From: an uncultured Pelagibacteraceae bacterium
GTDB lineage: Bacteria; Pseudomonadota; Alphaproteobacteria; Pelagibacterales; Pelagibacteraceae
Assembly (NCBI GenBank): GCA_902604065.1
Contig: CACKXF010000009.1
Span: 1-40,900, forward strand
DNA length: 40,900 bases
Direction: 5' to 3'
Shown here one piece after another: positions 1-8,374 of this stretch. The translations under genes were made by a program, and so were the position numbers. Position 1 is the first letter of the stretch. Every line of letters starts with the position of its first letter. Under the pieces are notes generated by a model. That model was not told where the DNA came from, made no database searches, and was given only the letters and a program-made list of their open reading frames with translations.

Positions 1-867
1 ATCACTTTACCTTTAGGAGAAATTAAAATTAATAGAAAAGTACAAAGCTTAGATATTATATTGAAAACATGTACTTCGGTTAATTTAGTCACTCAAAATA
101 AAAAAAGAATATTCGAACAAGTAAAATCAGAATATACGTTTAGAACTATTAATTCGCTTATTAAAAGTTTGAAAAAAGCAGCTGAAAATACTGAAAAAGT
201 TATATTTCGAATCACTGTCATAGATTCTGGGTCTCATAAAAATGACTTAGAAAAAATGAATGATATTTTAAGAAAATCAAATTTTGAATTCAATTTAATC
301 AACTTAAATTTAAATGATTATTTGAATAGAATTAAAGTTATAAATAAAAATAACTTCCAAATTGAAAATAATATGAAGTCGACAATGGCAAGTATTATCA
401 AATCATTTGAAATCTCAAAAAATGCTAATGATTTAATTTACTTTGTTGAAGATGATTATATACATAAAATTGATAGTATTTCAGAAATGATAGCTGTTTA
501 TGAAAAGTTTTCAACAATACTTAAAGATGAAATTTTTATTGTTCCAGTAGATTATCCTTATTTATATCAAAAAAGTATTCCCACCGACATATTGGTTGGA
601 CAAAAGTATCATTGGAGATCTATCAAAGAGTCTTTGTTAACTTTTTTAACGAGTAAAAAAATGATTATTAAATACTATGACGATCTAATAAAGATGGGTG
701 AAGTAGAACATGAACCTTATGAAACTATACTACATAATATTTACGATAAAGAAAAATGTTTTTCTCCAATACCTTCTTTGGCACTTCATTGCACAAATGT
801 AAACTCAGTTTTTGGATTATCGCCAACTATAGATTTTAAAAAATTATGGGACAATAACAAGGTTTAA
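1..867 (+). CDS. Glycosyltransferase-like protein, 5' end outside the window
   Basis: The reading frame is open from the first base of the window, so this is the C-terminal part (at least 288 residues) of a longer protein. A TTG at position 61 is in frame but is not a convincing start, because coding continues upstream without a stop. The protein has alternating hydrophobic strands and an acidic motif, FVEDDY, near residue 145 counted from that TTG. This resembles the metal/nucleotide-sugar binding DxD-type motif of GT-A fold glycosyltransferases, with a preceding ITVIDSGS stretch typical of a family-2 N-terminal strand. A role in surface polysaccharide or glycolipid synthesis is inferred; no substrate can be named. 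It ends just before a strong hairpin and converges on the amt gene. Confidence 0.55.
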   Translation: MTLPLGEIKINRKVQSLDIILKTCTSVNLVTQNKKRIFEQVKSEYTFRTINSLIKSLKKAAENTEKVIFRITVIDSGSHKNDLEKMNDILRKSNFEFNLINLNLNDYLNRIKVINKNNFQIENNMKSTMASIIKSFEISKNANDLIYFVEDDYIHKIDSISEMIAVYEKFSTILKDEIFIVPVDYPYLYQKSIPTDILVGQKYHWRSIKESLLTFLTSKKMIIKYYDDLIKMGEVEHEPYETILHNIYDKEKCFSPIPSLALHCTNVNSVFGLSPTIDFKKLWDNNKV

Positions 868-870
868 GGT

Positions 871-899
871 ATAAGGCTCGATTTCTCGAGCCTTATTTT
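871..899 (+). terminator. Rho-independent terminator after the glycosyltransferase-like gene
   Basis: An 11-bp perfect stem (871-881 with 886-896, core aaggctcga/tcgagcctt), a 4-base loop and a short T-rich tail lie 3 bases after the stop codon. The hairpin also sits at the convergent junction with the amt gene, but the leftward side lacks a T tract, so it is best read as a rightward terminator. Confidence 0.75.
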
Positions 900-912
900 A
901 ATATTAGACTAA

Positions 913-2196
913 TTAATCTCTAATTGAATATGCTGATACTCCAACTTCAGCTTTGTCTGTTCCAAGTCTCTCAGCAGATTTACTTATTCTTAATCCAATT
1001 GTTTCTTTAAGAGTTCTAAAAATCGCATAGGATAATATAAAACTAAAAACACAAACTGAAACTACACCAACAAACTGTGTTCCAAAATTTGTATCGCTAT
1101 TACTTATTGGTACAACTAGAGTTCCAAAAATACCCGCAAACATATGTACTGGAATAGCTCCAACCACATCATCCAAGGCTAGGCTTTCTAAAAACTTAGT
1201 TCCAAAATACATTATAACTGCACCTATTGCTCCAATGCACATTGAAAGTATTGGTCCAGGTGTTAATGGTTCAGCTGTAATAGCAACTAATCCTGCAAGA
1301 GCACCGTTTAACATCATAACAATATCTGTTTTACCATTTAACAAACGTGTTAAAGCAGCACCGGTTACTGTTCCTGCCGCTCCAGCCAGATGGGTATTAA
1401 CAGCAATTTTACTTATTGCATTAACATCATCAAAAGTTCCCATAGCCAATTGACTAAAACCATTAAATCCAAACCAACCAAACCATAATAAGAATGTTCC
1501 TAGAGTTACTAATGGAATACTTGAAGCCGCAAAAGGTTCCATAGATCTTTTTTGGCCTTTTGGACCAAATCTTCCTTCTCGAGCTCCTAATACAATTATT
1601 CCTGCTAAAGCTGCAGCACCACCGCACGCATGAACTAATGTAGACCCAGCAAAATCAGAAAAACCAGCAGTACTTAACCAACCGCCTCCCCATTGCCATC
1701 CCATTGAAATTGGATAAATCAAACCCGCCATAAAAGCTGCAAATATGAAAAACGGCCAGATTTTTATTCTTTCCGCAACTGCACCAGAAACTATAGATGC
1801 TGTTGCACAAACAAACATTGTTTGAAAAAACCAATCAGAGTGTCCTGAATAACCAGTTCCCATCTCATTTCCATCGCTCCACATGGAGAATGAGCCAATA
1901 TATCCACCCTCTGGAATACCGTAAGCTAAATTATAGCCAACTAAGAAAAATACGATAGAACATATTGCAAATTTACCTATGTTTTTAGCTGCTATTGTAG
2001 AAACACTTTTTGTCGTAACTAGTCCGCTTTCTAACATGCAAAATCCAGCAGCCATAAAAGCCACTAATACTCCGCCAATATAAAATGCTAGTGAATTAAA
2101 AATGTATTGACCTTCTTCAGACATTGTAGTTTCAGCAAAACTAGATGTCGTAAAAATTGATAATAATATTAAGATTAATATTAAATTTTTTTTCAT
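913..2196 (-). CDS. amt: Ammonium transporter, Amt family (copy 1)
   Basis: This 427-residue Amt/Mep/Rh channel imports ammonium across the inner membrane. The N-terminus is a signal peptide (residues 1-21, ending SSFA), followed by about eleven membrane segments. The pore features of the family are present: WFFQ before the first Phe gate region, the Asp of FSDFAGS (D181), and the twin histidines H189 (STLVHA) and H351 (AIPVHM). The start has a G-rich Shine-Dalgarno (gaggggg) a few bases upstream. A second amt gene lies immediately upstream on the same strand, separated by a terminator, so the two are probably independent transcripts. No glnK/glnB PII gene is adjacent, unlike the usual glnK-amtB arrangement. 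Confidence 0.95.
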   Translation of the reverse strand: MKKNLILILILLSIFTTSSFAETTMSEEGQYIFNSLAFYIGGVLVAFMAAGFCMLESGLVTTKSVSTIAAKNIGKFAICSIVFFLVGYNLAYGIPEGGYIGSFSMWSDGNEMGTGYSGHSDWFFQTMFVCATASIVSGAVAERIKIWPFFIFAAFMAGLIYPISMGWQWGGGWLSTAGFSDFAGSTLVHACGGAAALAGIIVLGAREGRFGPKGQKRSMEPFAASSIPLVTLGTFLLWFGWFGFNGFSQLAMGTFDDVNAISKIAVNTHLAGAAGTVTGAALTRLLNGKTDIVMMLNGALAGLVAITAEPLTPGPILSMCIGAIGAVIMYFGTKFLESLALDDVVGAIPVHMFAGIFGTLVVPISNSDTNFGTQFVGVVSVCVFSFILSYAIFRTLKETIGLRISKSAERLGTDKAEVGVSAYSIRD

Positions 2197-2280
2197 TATT
2201 CCCCCTCGTTGATATGGCTATTACATTTTTAGGTGAGTTGTAAAATGATGACTATTTCATATCTCGTATGTTAATTTTGC

Positions 2281-2312
2281 ATAAAAAAAGGCCCAGCGGG
2301 GAGCTGGGCCTT
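2281..2312 (-). terminator. Strong Rho-independent terminator after amt copy 2
   Basis: Read leftward, a 10-bp G+C-rich perfect stem (2303-2312 with 2288-2297, aaggcccagc and its complement) with a 5-base loop is followed by a run of seven T. It lies about 40 bases downstream of the stop codon of the 2355-3647 amt gene and separates the two amt genes. Confidence 0.9.
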
Positions 2313-2354
2313 AAGTTTTCTCCAACTAACGAGGGAGGAGATAAGATAAGAAAT

Positions 2355-3647
2355 TTAGTCTCTTATACCGTAAGCGATAACTCCTATTTCAGCTTTATCA
2401 GTACCTAATCTTTCAGCTTCTTTACTGATTCTTAGACCGATTGTAGCTTTCATTATTTGGAATACTATTAAAGATACCACAAATACAAAGACTACGACTG
2501 AAAGTGTTCCTAGGAACTGAGCTCCAAAAGATACATCGCCATTAGTTAATGGAACAGCTAACGTACCCCAAACACCAGCAACTAAGTGTGCAGGAATTGC
2601 ACCAACAACATCATCTATTTTTAATTTAAATAGAAGTTTTGCAGAGAAGTACATAACAAGTCCACCAATTGCTCCAATAAATATTGCAGCTAAAGGACTT
2701 GGTGTTAATGGCTCTGCTGTAATAGCAACTAATCCTGCTATTGCACCATTAAGCATCATTACCACGTCTGTTTTTCCACCTATTAACCTTGAAATAATTG
2801 CAGCTGTTAACACTCCACCACCTGCAGCTAAATTGGTATTGATATAAATAGTTGCAACTGAAGAAACGTCTTCTAATGTTCCTGCGGCTAACTGTGAACC
2901 GCCGTTAAATCCAAACCAACCCATCCAAAGTATGAATACTCCGAGTGTAGCTAATGGAATTGAAGAAGCAGCAAAAGGTGCCATTGGTTTTGCTTCACCT
3001 TTACCGCCGAATCTTCCAGTTCTAGCACCAAGTACAATTGCTCCAGCTAGAGCAGCTGCTCCACCTGCTGCATGTACTAATGTTGAACCAGCGAAGTCAG
3101 AAAAACCTGCAGCTGATAACCAGCCACCACCCCACTGCCAACCCATTTCAATTGGATAAATTATTCCTGTTAGAATTGCCGCAAATAAGAAAAACGGCCA
3201 AATTTTTATTCTTTCAGCTAAAGTACCAGACACGATGGACATTGTTGTTGCACAGAAAACCATTTGGAAGAACCAATCTGATCCATCCGAATAGCCTGTT
3301 TCAAGTGATGATCCGTCACTCCATGGAGTAAAAGATCCAATGTAACCACCCTCTGGGATACCGTAAGCTAAATTGTAACCAACCAACCAGAACATTACTC
3401 CAGCGATTGAATAAAGACCTATATTTTTTGCACAAATTGCAGATACACTTTTAGATGTAACCAGGCCGGACTCTAGCATGGCAAAACCTGCTGCCATCCA
3501 CATTACTAAAAATCCAGACATCAAAAATAATAGGGTATTAAATATATATTGTACTTCCGCGGATACAGTCGTTTCTGCGTAACCTAATCCCGCAAAACCG
3601 AAATATAGAGCTGTTCCAGCAAAAAAGTAACCTAAGTATTTTTTCAT
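2355..3647 (-). CDS. amt: Ammonium transporter, Amt family (copy 2)
   Basis: This is a second Amt channel, 430 residues, clearly paralogous to the neighbour (shared AYGIPEGGYIGSF, FSDFAGSTLVHA and MMLNGA blocks). It begins with a signal-peptide-like segment (cleavage around GYAE, residue 24), then the membrane core. Asp184 and the twin histidines H192 and H352 are retained, so it should conduct ammonium. The start is supported by a GGGAG Shine-Dalgarno. The gene has its own terminator downstream and about 140 bp of upstream non-coding sequence that should hold its promoter. Differences between the copies lie mainly in the signal peptide, loop residues and flanking helices, which could reflect differing affinity or expression; that is inference. 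Confidence 0.95.
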   Translation of the reverse strand: MKKYLGYFFAGTALYFGFAGLGYAETTVSAEVQYIFNTLLFLMSGFLVMWMAAGFAMLESGLVTSKSVSAICAKNIGLYSIAGVMFWLVGYNLAYGIPEGGYIGSFTPWSDGSSLETGYSDGSDWFFQMVFCATTMSIVSGTLAERIKIWPFFLFAAILTGIIYPIEMGWQWGGGWLSAAGFSDFAGSTLVHAAGGAAALAGAIVLGARTGRFGGKGEAKPMAPFAASSIPLATLGVFILWMGWFGFNGGSQLAAGTLEDVSSVATIYINTNLAAGGGVLTAAIISRLIGGKTDVVMMLNGAIAGLVAITAEPLTPSPLAAIFIGAIGGLVMYFSAKLLFKLKIDDVVGAIPAHLVAGVWGTLAVPLTNGDVSFGAQFLGTLSVVVFVFVVSLIVFQIMKATIGLRISKEAERLGTDKAEIGVIAYGIRD

Positions 3648-3745
3648 AAAACTCCCTTGTTTGATTGAAGTGAGTTTATAAAATTTAAAAAATTAAATGA
3701 GGAGTGATTTGTCTTAAAATGAGCTATGCAGTTTTTGCAAGTAGT

Positions 3746-3780
3746 TTAGCCCTTATTTGATTTAATCAAATAAGAGCTAA
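3746..3780. repeat. Inverted repeat between HU gene and amt copy 2
   Basis: Two 15-base arms (3746-3760 and 3766-3780, ttagcccttatttga and its complement with one mismatch) flank a 5-base loop. It lies just after the HU stop codon, where a leftward terminator would be expected, but no T tract follows in the leftward direction. It could be a weak terminator for the HU gene or part of the amt promoter region. Confidence 0.5.
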
Positions 3781-3789
3781 AAATAATGT

Positions 3790-4065
3790 TTATTTATTAA
3801 ACATTTCTTTTAAGCTTTTAGCAGGTAAAAACTTAACTTTTTGAGAGGCGCTTATTTGTATGGACTCTCCTGTTCTTGGATTTCGACCTACTCTAGCTTT
3901 TCTTTTAGCTACTTTATAAGTTCCAAATCCTGCAATTTTAACAGTATCGTCGTTCTTTAGCGCATCTAGAATAATAGTCGTTATTGAGTCAAAAGTTCTT
4001 TCGGCATCAGCCTTGCTTTGGCCCAATGTGGACGATATTTTTGCTACTAATTGTTTTTTATTCAT
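3790..4065 (-). CDS. hup: HU-family nucleoid DNA-binding protein
   Basis: This 91-residue HU/IHF family protein bends and compacts DNA as a dimer in the cytoplasm. The N-terminal helices (MNKKQLVAKIS, then the TLGQSKADAE helix) are followed by the beta-arm saddle. The diagnostic signature GFGTYKVAKRKARVGRNP (about residues 47-64) contains the RNPRTGE proline that intercalates into DNA. Length matches the family exactly. GRNPRTGESIQI is more HU-like than IHF-like, but assignment to a specific subunit cannot be made from this sequence. It is a single-gene unit: 142 bp separates it from rseP upstream and 142 bp from amt downstream, with a ggggc element as ribosome-binding site. Confidence 0.95.
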   Translation of the reverse strand: MNKKQLVAKISSTLGQSKADAERTFDSITTIILDALKNDDTVKIAGFGTYKVAKRKARVGRNPRTGESIQISASQKVKFLPAKSLKEMFNK

Positions 4066-4200
4066 TTTGCCCCTATGGTTAATTCTAATCTCAACAAAAA
4101 CTAAGGAAAATCAACATTTTTATTAGTATATTTTAAAAGTATTAACACTAAATATGGTGTTTAAATAAGTATTGATTTTACTAGCTTTTTGCAATGTAGA

Positions 4201-4219
4201 AAACGGCTTAAAATAAGCC
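4201..4219 (-). terminator. Weak hairpin terminator at the rseP stop codon
   Basis: Read leftward, a 6-bp stem (ggctta/taagcc, 4214-4219 with 4205-4210) with a 3-base loop overlaps the rseP stop codon and is followed by GTTTTC. The stem is short and the T run only four long, so termination efficiency is uncertain. Confidence 0.4.
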
Positions 4220-5323
4220 TAAATCCTTAAGATCATTAAATGTTGTAAAAAACATTAAAGAAAGTAACAAAAACAACCCGATTCGAAAAAAACCTTCTTG
4301 GGTTTTTTGAGTTAAAGGCTTTCCTAGTACTTTTTCAAATGCATAAAACATTAAGTGTCCACCATCTAATAATGGAATTGGAAAAAGGTTTATTAAGCCA
4401 AGGCTAATTGAAATATAAGCCATAATGCTTAAAAAGGCGATAATGCCAAACTGTGCAACTTGCCCTGTTATTTTTGCAATTCGTATTGGCCCTCCTAATT
4501 GTGAACTATCACCTTTTCCTTGAAACATCGAACCAACAAATTTTAAAGTTGTTTTAGTAACAAACCATGTTTCACCTACAGCATAATAAATAGCTTTAGT
4601 CGGTCCTAATTTTTGTTTATTAAACTCATTGTTTAAAGGTGATATTTTAATACCAATAATTTTTCTTTTGACTTTATTGCCTAAATTATCTTCGCTTAAA
4701 ACCTCTGTAGGCATAATTTCAAACGATAATTCTTTTTGATTTCTTAAAACTTCTATTTCAATGCTGTCTTTTGTTGATGCATTTATATGAGTAGAAACTT
4801 CTAATACGCTTCGTATTGTGCTATTATTGATTGATATAATAACATCGTTAACTTGCAATCCTGATGAAGATGCTGGACTATTTTCTTGTACCTCAGATAT
4901 TTTTGCTGGGGTAAAATCTTTACCGGAAAACATATAGATAAAAGCAAAAATAACTATAGCCAGTATATAATTAGCTAATGGGCCTCCAAAAACAATTAGA
5001 GATCTTTGATAAAGTGGCTTAGTTACAAAAAGTTTATTTCTATCATTTTTGTTGTATTTTTTTAAAAGTTCTTCTTGTTCTGCTTGACTAAAAACATTTC
5101 GATCACCAAAAAATTTTACGTACCCACCTAAAGGTATCAAACAAAATTTCCATCTTGTCCCATTTTTGTCGTTTATACCAAATATCTCTTTACCAAAACC
5201 TATTGAAAAATCTGTAACACCTACTCCATACTTTCTTGCAAAATAATAGTGGCCATATTCGTGGACAAAAACTACAACAGTGAGCAAAATAATAAATGGT
5301 ACTATAAAATTTAAAACTTCCAT
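4208..5323 (-). CDS. rseP: RseP-type site-2 intramembrane zinc metalloprotease (M50)
   Basis: This 371-residue membrane protease of the S2P family cleaves transmembrane segments of substrates such as anti-sigma factors and remnant signal peptides. The zinc site HEYGH (H21, E22, H25) is in the first membrane helix. One PDZ domain spans about residues 120-195 (SPASSSGLQVNDVIISINN). The third zinc ligand region LFPIPLLDGGHLMF is near residue 320, and a hydrophobic C-terminus closes the protein. Length is somewhat short for the family because only one PDZ domain is present, as in many alphaproteobacteria. Its start overlaps the end of the LysR gene by 13 bp, so it is translated from the folE-acuI-lysR transcript. 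In many proteobacteria rseP lies between dxr and bamA; here those neighbours are absent. Confidence 0.9.
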   Translation of the reverse strand: MEVLNFIVPFIILLTVVVFVHEYGHYYFARKYGVGVTDFSIGFGKEIFGINDKNGTRWKFCLIPLGGYVKFFGDRNVFSQAEQEELLKKYNKNDRNKLFVTKPLYQRSLIVFGGPLANYILAIVIFAFIYMFSGKDFTPAKISEVQENSPASSSGLQVNDVIISINNSTIRSVLEVSTHINASTKDSIEIEVLRNQKELSFEIMPTEVLSEDNLGNKVKRKIIGIKISPLNNEFNKQKLGPTKAIYYAVGETWFVTKTTLKFVGSMFQGKGDSSQLGGPIRIAKITGQVAQFGIIAFLSIMAYISISLGLINLFPIPLLDGGHLMFYAFEKVLGKPLTQKTQEGFFRIGLFLLLSLMFFTTFNDLKDLGLF

Positions 5324-6201
5324 TCATTTACCTTACTAAAAATAAAATTTCTGAAAGCTACTAATCTAGCATTATTCTTAAGTGACTCAGGATAAACAAA
5401 ATGTGTCTCAGTAGGTTTTCCAGGTTCAGTTGGTAAAATTTTAGTTATACCGCTTACATTATGTGCTATATAGTCTGGTAGCGCTGCTAATCCAACTCCA
5501 CTCTGAACTGCTAATAATAATCCATAAACACTGTTTACTTTCAGTAAAGATCTTCTTTTTTTTCCATCTTTTGTTCCTACTTTTAATACCCAATCTGGAT
5601 TGTAAACAGGAGATGGGGCACCCTTTCCATAGGTAATGAATTTATGTTTATCCAAATCTTTAAGAGATTTTGGATAACCATTTTTTTCTAAATATTCATT
5701 TGATCCATAAATATGATAATTAAAATCGACAAATTTTTTTTGAATTAAATTAAGCTGTTTTGGTCGTCTCATTCTGATGGCTACGTCGGCTTGACGAGTT
5801 GCCAAATCAAGTTCTTTGTCATCAAATATTAATTCTATTTCAATACCTGGGTTAAGATCCATAAACTCTTTTATTCTAGGGGTTAGCCAGGTAGTTCCAA
5901 AACTTACAACGGTTGTAACCACAAGTTTTCCAATCAACTTATCTTTTTCTTCACTTAGATTAGATTCGACAGCTTTAAGTTTTGAAATTACCTCATGAGC
6001 TGTTTGAAAAAGGTACTTACCATTATCAGTAAGAGCCAATCCTCTAGCGTGTCTTTCAAAAAGCTTTATTTTGAGGTCGTTTTCTAATGATTGGATTTGC
6101 CTACTAATTGCAGACTGACTAAGATTTAAAATAGTTGATGCCTTCGTAAAGCTACTTGCTTCTGCAACTGTATGAAAAATTTTTAATTTATCCCAATCCA
6201 T
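5311..6201 (-). CDS. LysR-family transcriptional regulator
   Basis: This 296-residue LysR-type regulator has an N-terminal winged helix-turn-helix (residues 2-60, with SQSAISRQIQSLE as recognition helix) and a periplasmic-binding-protein-like effector domain (about residues 90-290, VVTTVVSFGTTWLTPRIKEF at its start). It lies 16 bp downstream of an acrylyl-CoA-reductase-type gene and overlaps rseP. The start MDWDKLKIFHTV is the conventional LysR start. LysR regulators often control a linked gene, which would point to acuI here, but it is co-directional rather than divergent, so the target is unknown. The effector cannot be read from the sequence. Confidence 0.93.
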   Translation of the reverse strand: MDWDKLKIFHTVAEASSFTKASTILNLSQSAISRQIQSLENDLKIKLFERHARGLALTDNGKYLFQTAHEVISKLKAVESNLSEEKDKLIGKLVVTTVVSFGTTWLTPRIKEFMDLNPGIEIELIFDDKELDLATRQADVAIRMRRPKQLNLIQKKFVDFNYHIYGSNEYLEKNGYPKSLKDLDKHKFITYGKGAPSPVYNPDWVLKVGTKDGKKRRSLLKVNSVYGLLLAVQSGVGLAALPDYIAHNVSGITKILPTEPGKPTETHFVYPESLKNNARLVAFRNFIFSKVNEWKF

Positions 6202-6217
6202 TAGAGTGAATTATAGA

Positions 6218-7219
6218 TTATTTGTTAGGATTTACTATAGCTCTTCCAAAGAACTTGCCTTCTAGAAGTTTTGGATAAATGTTTAAAAGTTCAGTAAAAG
6301 ATAGCTCTTTTGTTAATGACTTTAATTTATTAAAATCTATTAATTTTTCAGCTTCATTCCAAAGAAATTCTCTTCTTTTAATTGATGCTCCTGATGAGTC
6401 TATACCCCATAGTTTTACACCTCTTATAATAAAAGGCATAACAGTTGTGTTTATTTTTATTCCACCAGCATTTCCACAGGAAGCTACTATTCCATTCGGT
6501 TTAACTTGTGCTAAAATTTTAGTTAAAGACGGACCTCCAACAGTATCTACAACACCATCCCAAGTTCCTTTTTCCAATAACTTACTTTCGCCTTCAAAAT
6601 CTTTTCTATCAATGATATTTTTTGCACCTAAATCTTTTAAGTAATCATTTTTATCTTTTTTTCCTGTAACAGCATGAACATCATATCCCATTTTCGATAA
6701 AATCATTACTGCTATACTACCAACTCCACCTGTAGCACCGGTGACTAAAACATCTTTTACTTTTTCACCTAATAAAAGTTCTTCTCTAGCTTTAATAGCA
6801 AATGAACACTGTAATGCAGTAAAGCCTGCCGTACCTAACATCATAGATTTTTTACTATCGATGTTTTTTGGATTTTTTATTAAAAAGTTTGAATCAACTT
6901 TTGCATATTGTGAAAAGCCTCCATAATACGCTTCGCCAACTCTAAATCCTGTACAAATTATATTTTCATCTTTTTTAAATCTATCATCTTCGCTTTCAAC
7001 AACTTTTCCAGAAAAATCTATTCCTGGCACAAAGGGAAATTTTCTAACTATTCTACCGCCGTCTTTTAAAATCATAGCATCTTTATAATTTAGACTAGAA
7101 TAATCTATTTTAATTAAAACGTTCCCATCTTTTAAATGGCCGCTATCTATTTCTTTTATATCTCTTGTGAACTTTTCGTTTTGATTATCTATAACAACTG
7201 CTTTCAATTTCACAGTCAT
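6218..7219 (-). CDS. acuI: YhdH/AcuI-type NADPH-dependent acrylyl-CoA reductase
   Basis: This 333-residue medium-chain dehydrogenase/reductase of the YhdH/AcuI group reduces acryloyl-CoA to propanoyl-CoA with NADPH. Family marks are DYSSLNYKDAMILKD near the N-terminus, FPFVPGIDFSGKV (about residues 61-73), TAGFTALQ, and the nucleotide-binding VTGATGGVGSIAV (about 160-172). The zinc-binding residues of alcohol dehydrogenases are absent, as expected. In marine bacteria AcuI detoxifies acrylate from DMSP cleavage, which fits a SAR11-like organism, but no DMSP lyase or demethylase gene is in the window. Its ATG shares one base with the folE stop codon (TAATG), so translation is probably coupled. 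Confidence 0.85.
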   Translation of the reverse strand: MTVKLKAVVIDNQNEKFTRDIKEIDSGHLKDGNVLIKIDYSSLNYKDAMILKDGGRIVRKFPFVPGIDFSGKVVESEDDRFKKDENIICTGFRVGEAYYGGFSQYAKVDSNFLIKNPKNIDSKKSMMLGTAGFTALQCSFAIKAREELLLGEKVKDVLVTGATGGVGSIAVMILSKMGYDVHAVTGKKDKNDYLKDLGAKNIIDRKDFEGESKLLEKGTWDGVVDTVGGPSLTKILAQVKPNGIVASCGNAGGIKINTTVMPFIIRGVKLWGIDSSGASIKRREFLWNEAEKLIDFNKLKSLTKELSFTELLNIYPKLLEGKFFGRAIVNPNK

Positions 7220-7854
7220 TATCTTCCTATATGCTTCAAATATCTATTTTGAAGTGAAAGGTCATCTTTAAATGAACCTAGAAAATAGTTTGTAAGTGTT
7301 GTCGCTTTTTCTTTTTTAATTCCTCTCATAGTCATACATTGATGAGAAGCGTCTATTGTTACAGCTACTCCTTTTGCCTCTAATCCGCTCATCAAAGTTT
7401 TTGCTATTTGCATATTTAACCTTTCTTGAGTTTGTAGTCTTTTGGCATACACTTCTACTGTTCTTGCCAATTTACTTAACCCTACAACTTTTTTATTTGG
7501 TATGTATGCAATATGAACCACACCAATAATGGGAGCCATATGATGTTCACAATGACTATCGAATGAGATATTTTTTTCAATTACCATATCGTCATAACCA
7601 TCTACATCAGCAAATGTTTTATTTAGTGCCTCGCTAGCATCTTTGTGATAACCACCAAAATATTCTTTAAACGCTTTTACTACTCTTTTAGGTGTATCTT
7701 TTAATCCTTCTCTATCAGGATTTTCACCTATCCACCTGAGGATAGTTGTAAAAGCCTTTTCAGCTTCTTTGTCGGTAACACCGCTTTGATTAATTGACGT
7801 TTTTTCTAAATCTTTGACTAATTTCATAAATTTTTTAACATTATTATAGGACAT
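7219..7854 (-). CDS. folE: GTP cyclohydrolase I
   Basis: This 211-residue enzyme converts GTP to 7,8-dihydroneopterin triphosphate, the first step of tetrahydrofolate synthesis, in the cytoplasm. Zinc ligands are visible as C102 and H105 of SHCEHH and C173 of SHQCMTMRG. The conserved GLSKLARTVEVYAKRLQTQE helix region is at residues 125-144, and GENPDREGLKDTPKRV is near residue 45. An alternative start ten residues in (MKLVKDLEK) is possible. It is the first gene of a leftward run ending in rseP and is divergent from hisI with about 50 bp between starts. Folate supply is relevant to the glycine cleavage system encoded further on, but the two are not linked here. Confidence 0.96.
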   Translation of the reverse strand: MSYNNVKKFMKLVKDLEKTSINQSGVTDKEAEKAFTTILRWIGENPDREGLKDTPKRVVKAFKEYFGGYHKDASEALNKTFADVDGYDDMVIEKNISFDSHCEHHMAPIIGVVHIAYIPNKKVVGLSKLARTVEVYAKRLQTQERLNMQIAKTLMSGLEAKGVAVTIDASHQCMTMRGIKKEKATTLTNYFLGSFKDDLSLQNRYLKHIGR

Positions 7855-7905
7855 AATTTGTTAATGCAAATTGCTATTTTGTCTTTTTTTCACTATTTTA
7901 GCTAC

Positions 7906-8373
7906 ATGTTTAAAAAAAGAGACAGTGTTTTTGAAGTGGAAGAAGGGAAATTATTATCTCCAAAATTTGATGATAAGGGCTTAATACCAGTAGTCACAAC
8001 TGACAGTAAAACTGGCGAGGTCTTAATGCATGGCTATATGAATTCAGAGGCTTTAAAAAAAACTATAGAAACTAAGGAAGCTCACTACTGGAGTAGATCA
8101 AGAAAGGCTATATGGCATAAAGGAAAAACAAGTGGTTTTTCTCAAAAAGTAATTCAGATAAGAATAGACGATGATCAAGATTCTATTTGGTTAAGTGTTG
8201 ATATAGGAGATGGTGCTAGTTGCCACGTAGGTTATAAGTCATGTTTTTACAGATCAATTCCTCTAGGAAAGATTAATGAAACTCAAAAAGTTGAAATGAA
8301 ATTTGAGGAAAAAGAAAAAAAATTTGATCCTGAAAAAGTTTACAAAGGACAACCTAATCCAACAAAACTTTAA
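7906..8373 (+). CDS. hisI: Phosphoribosyl-AMP cyclohydrolase
   Basis: This enzyme opens the adenine ring of phosphoribosyl-AMP, the third step of histidine synthesis. The protein from the ATG at 7906 is 155 residues. A TTG at 7858 and an ATG at 7864 also extend the frame, but the extra residues are a hydrophobic stretch not expected in the family. Diagnostic motifs are VLMHGYMNSEAL, HYWSRSRKAIWHKG, and the metal-binding DIGDGASCHVGYKSCFYR with two cysteines. Only the HisI domain is present; there is no fused HisE pyrophosphohydrolase. One base separates its stop from the following DUF2237 gene. Confidence 0.93.
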   Translation: MFKKRDSVFEVEEGKLLSPKFDDKGLIPVVTTDSKTGEVLMHGYMNSEALKKTIETKEAHYWSRSRKAIWHKGKTSGFSQKVIQIRIDDDQDSIWLSVDIGDGASCHVGYKSCFYRSIPLGKINETQKVEMKFEEKEKKFDPEKVYKGQPNPTKL

Positions 8374-8374
8374 A

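Noticed and set aside
3038-3331. 97-codon open frame antisense to amt copy 2
   Set aside because: It lies entirely opposite a conserved amt coding region and its product resembles no family.
3731-3760. Sigma-54-like element (GG ... TTGCA) upstream of amt copy 2
   Set aside because: The spacing between GG and GC is 11 or 12 instead of 10, and SAR11-type genomes are, as I recall, without rpoN.
4144-4161. Imperfect inverted repeat aacac...gtgtt upstream of the HU gene
   Set aside because: Only five-base perfect arms; expected by chance in A+T-rich DNA.
7858-7905. TTG-initiated extension of hisI
   Set aside because: It adds a hydrophobic stretch foreign to HisI; the ATG at 7906 gives a normal protein.
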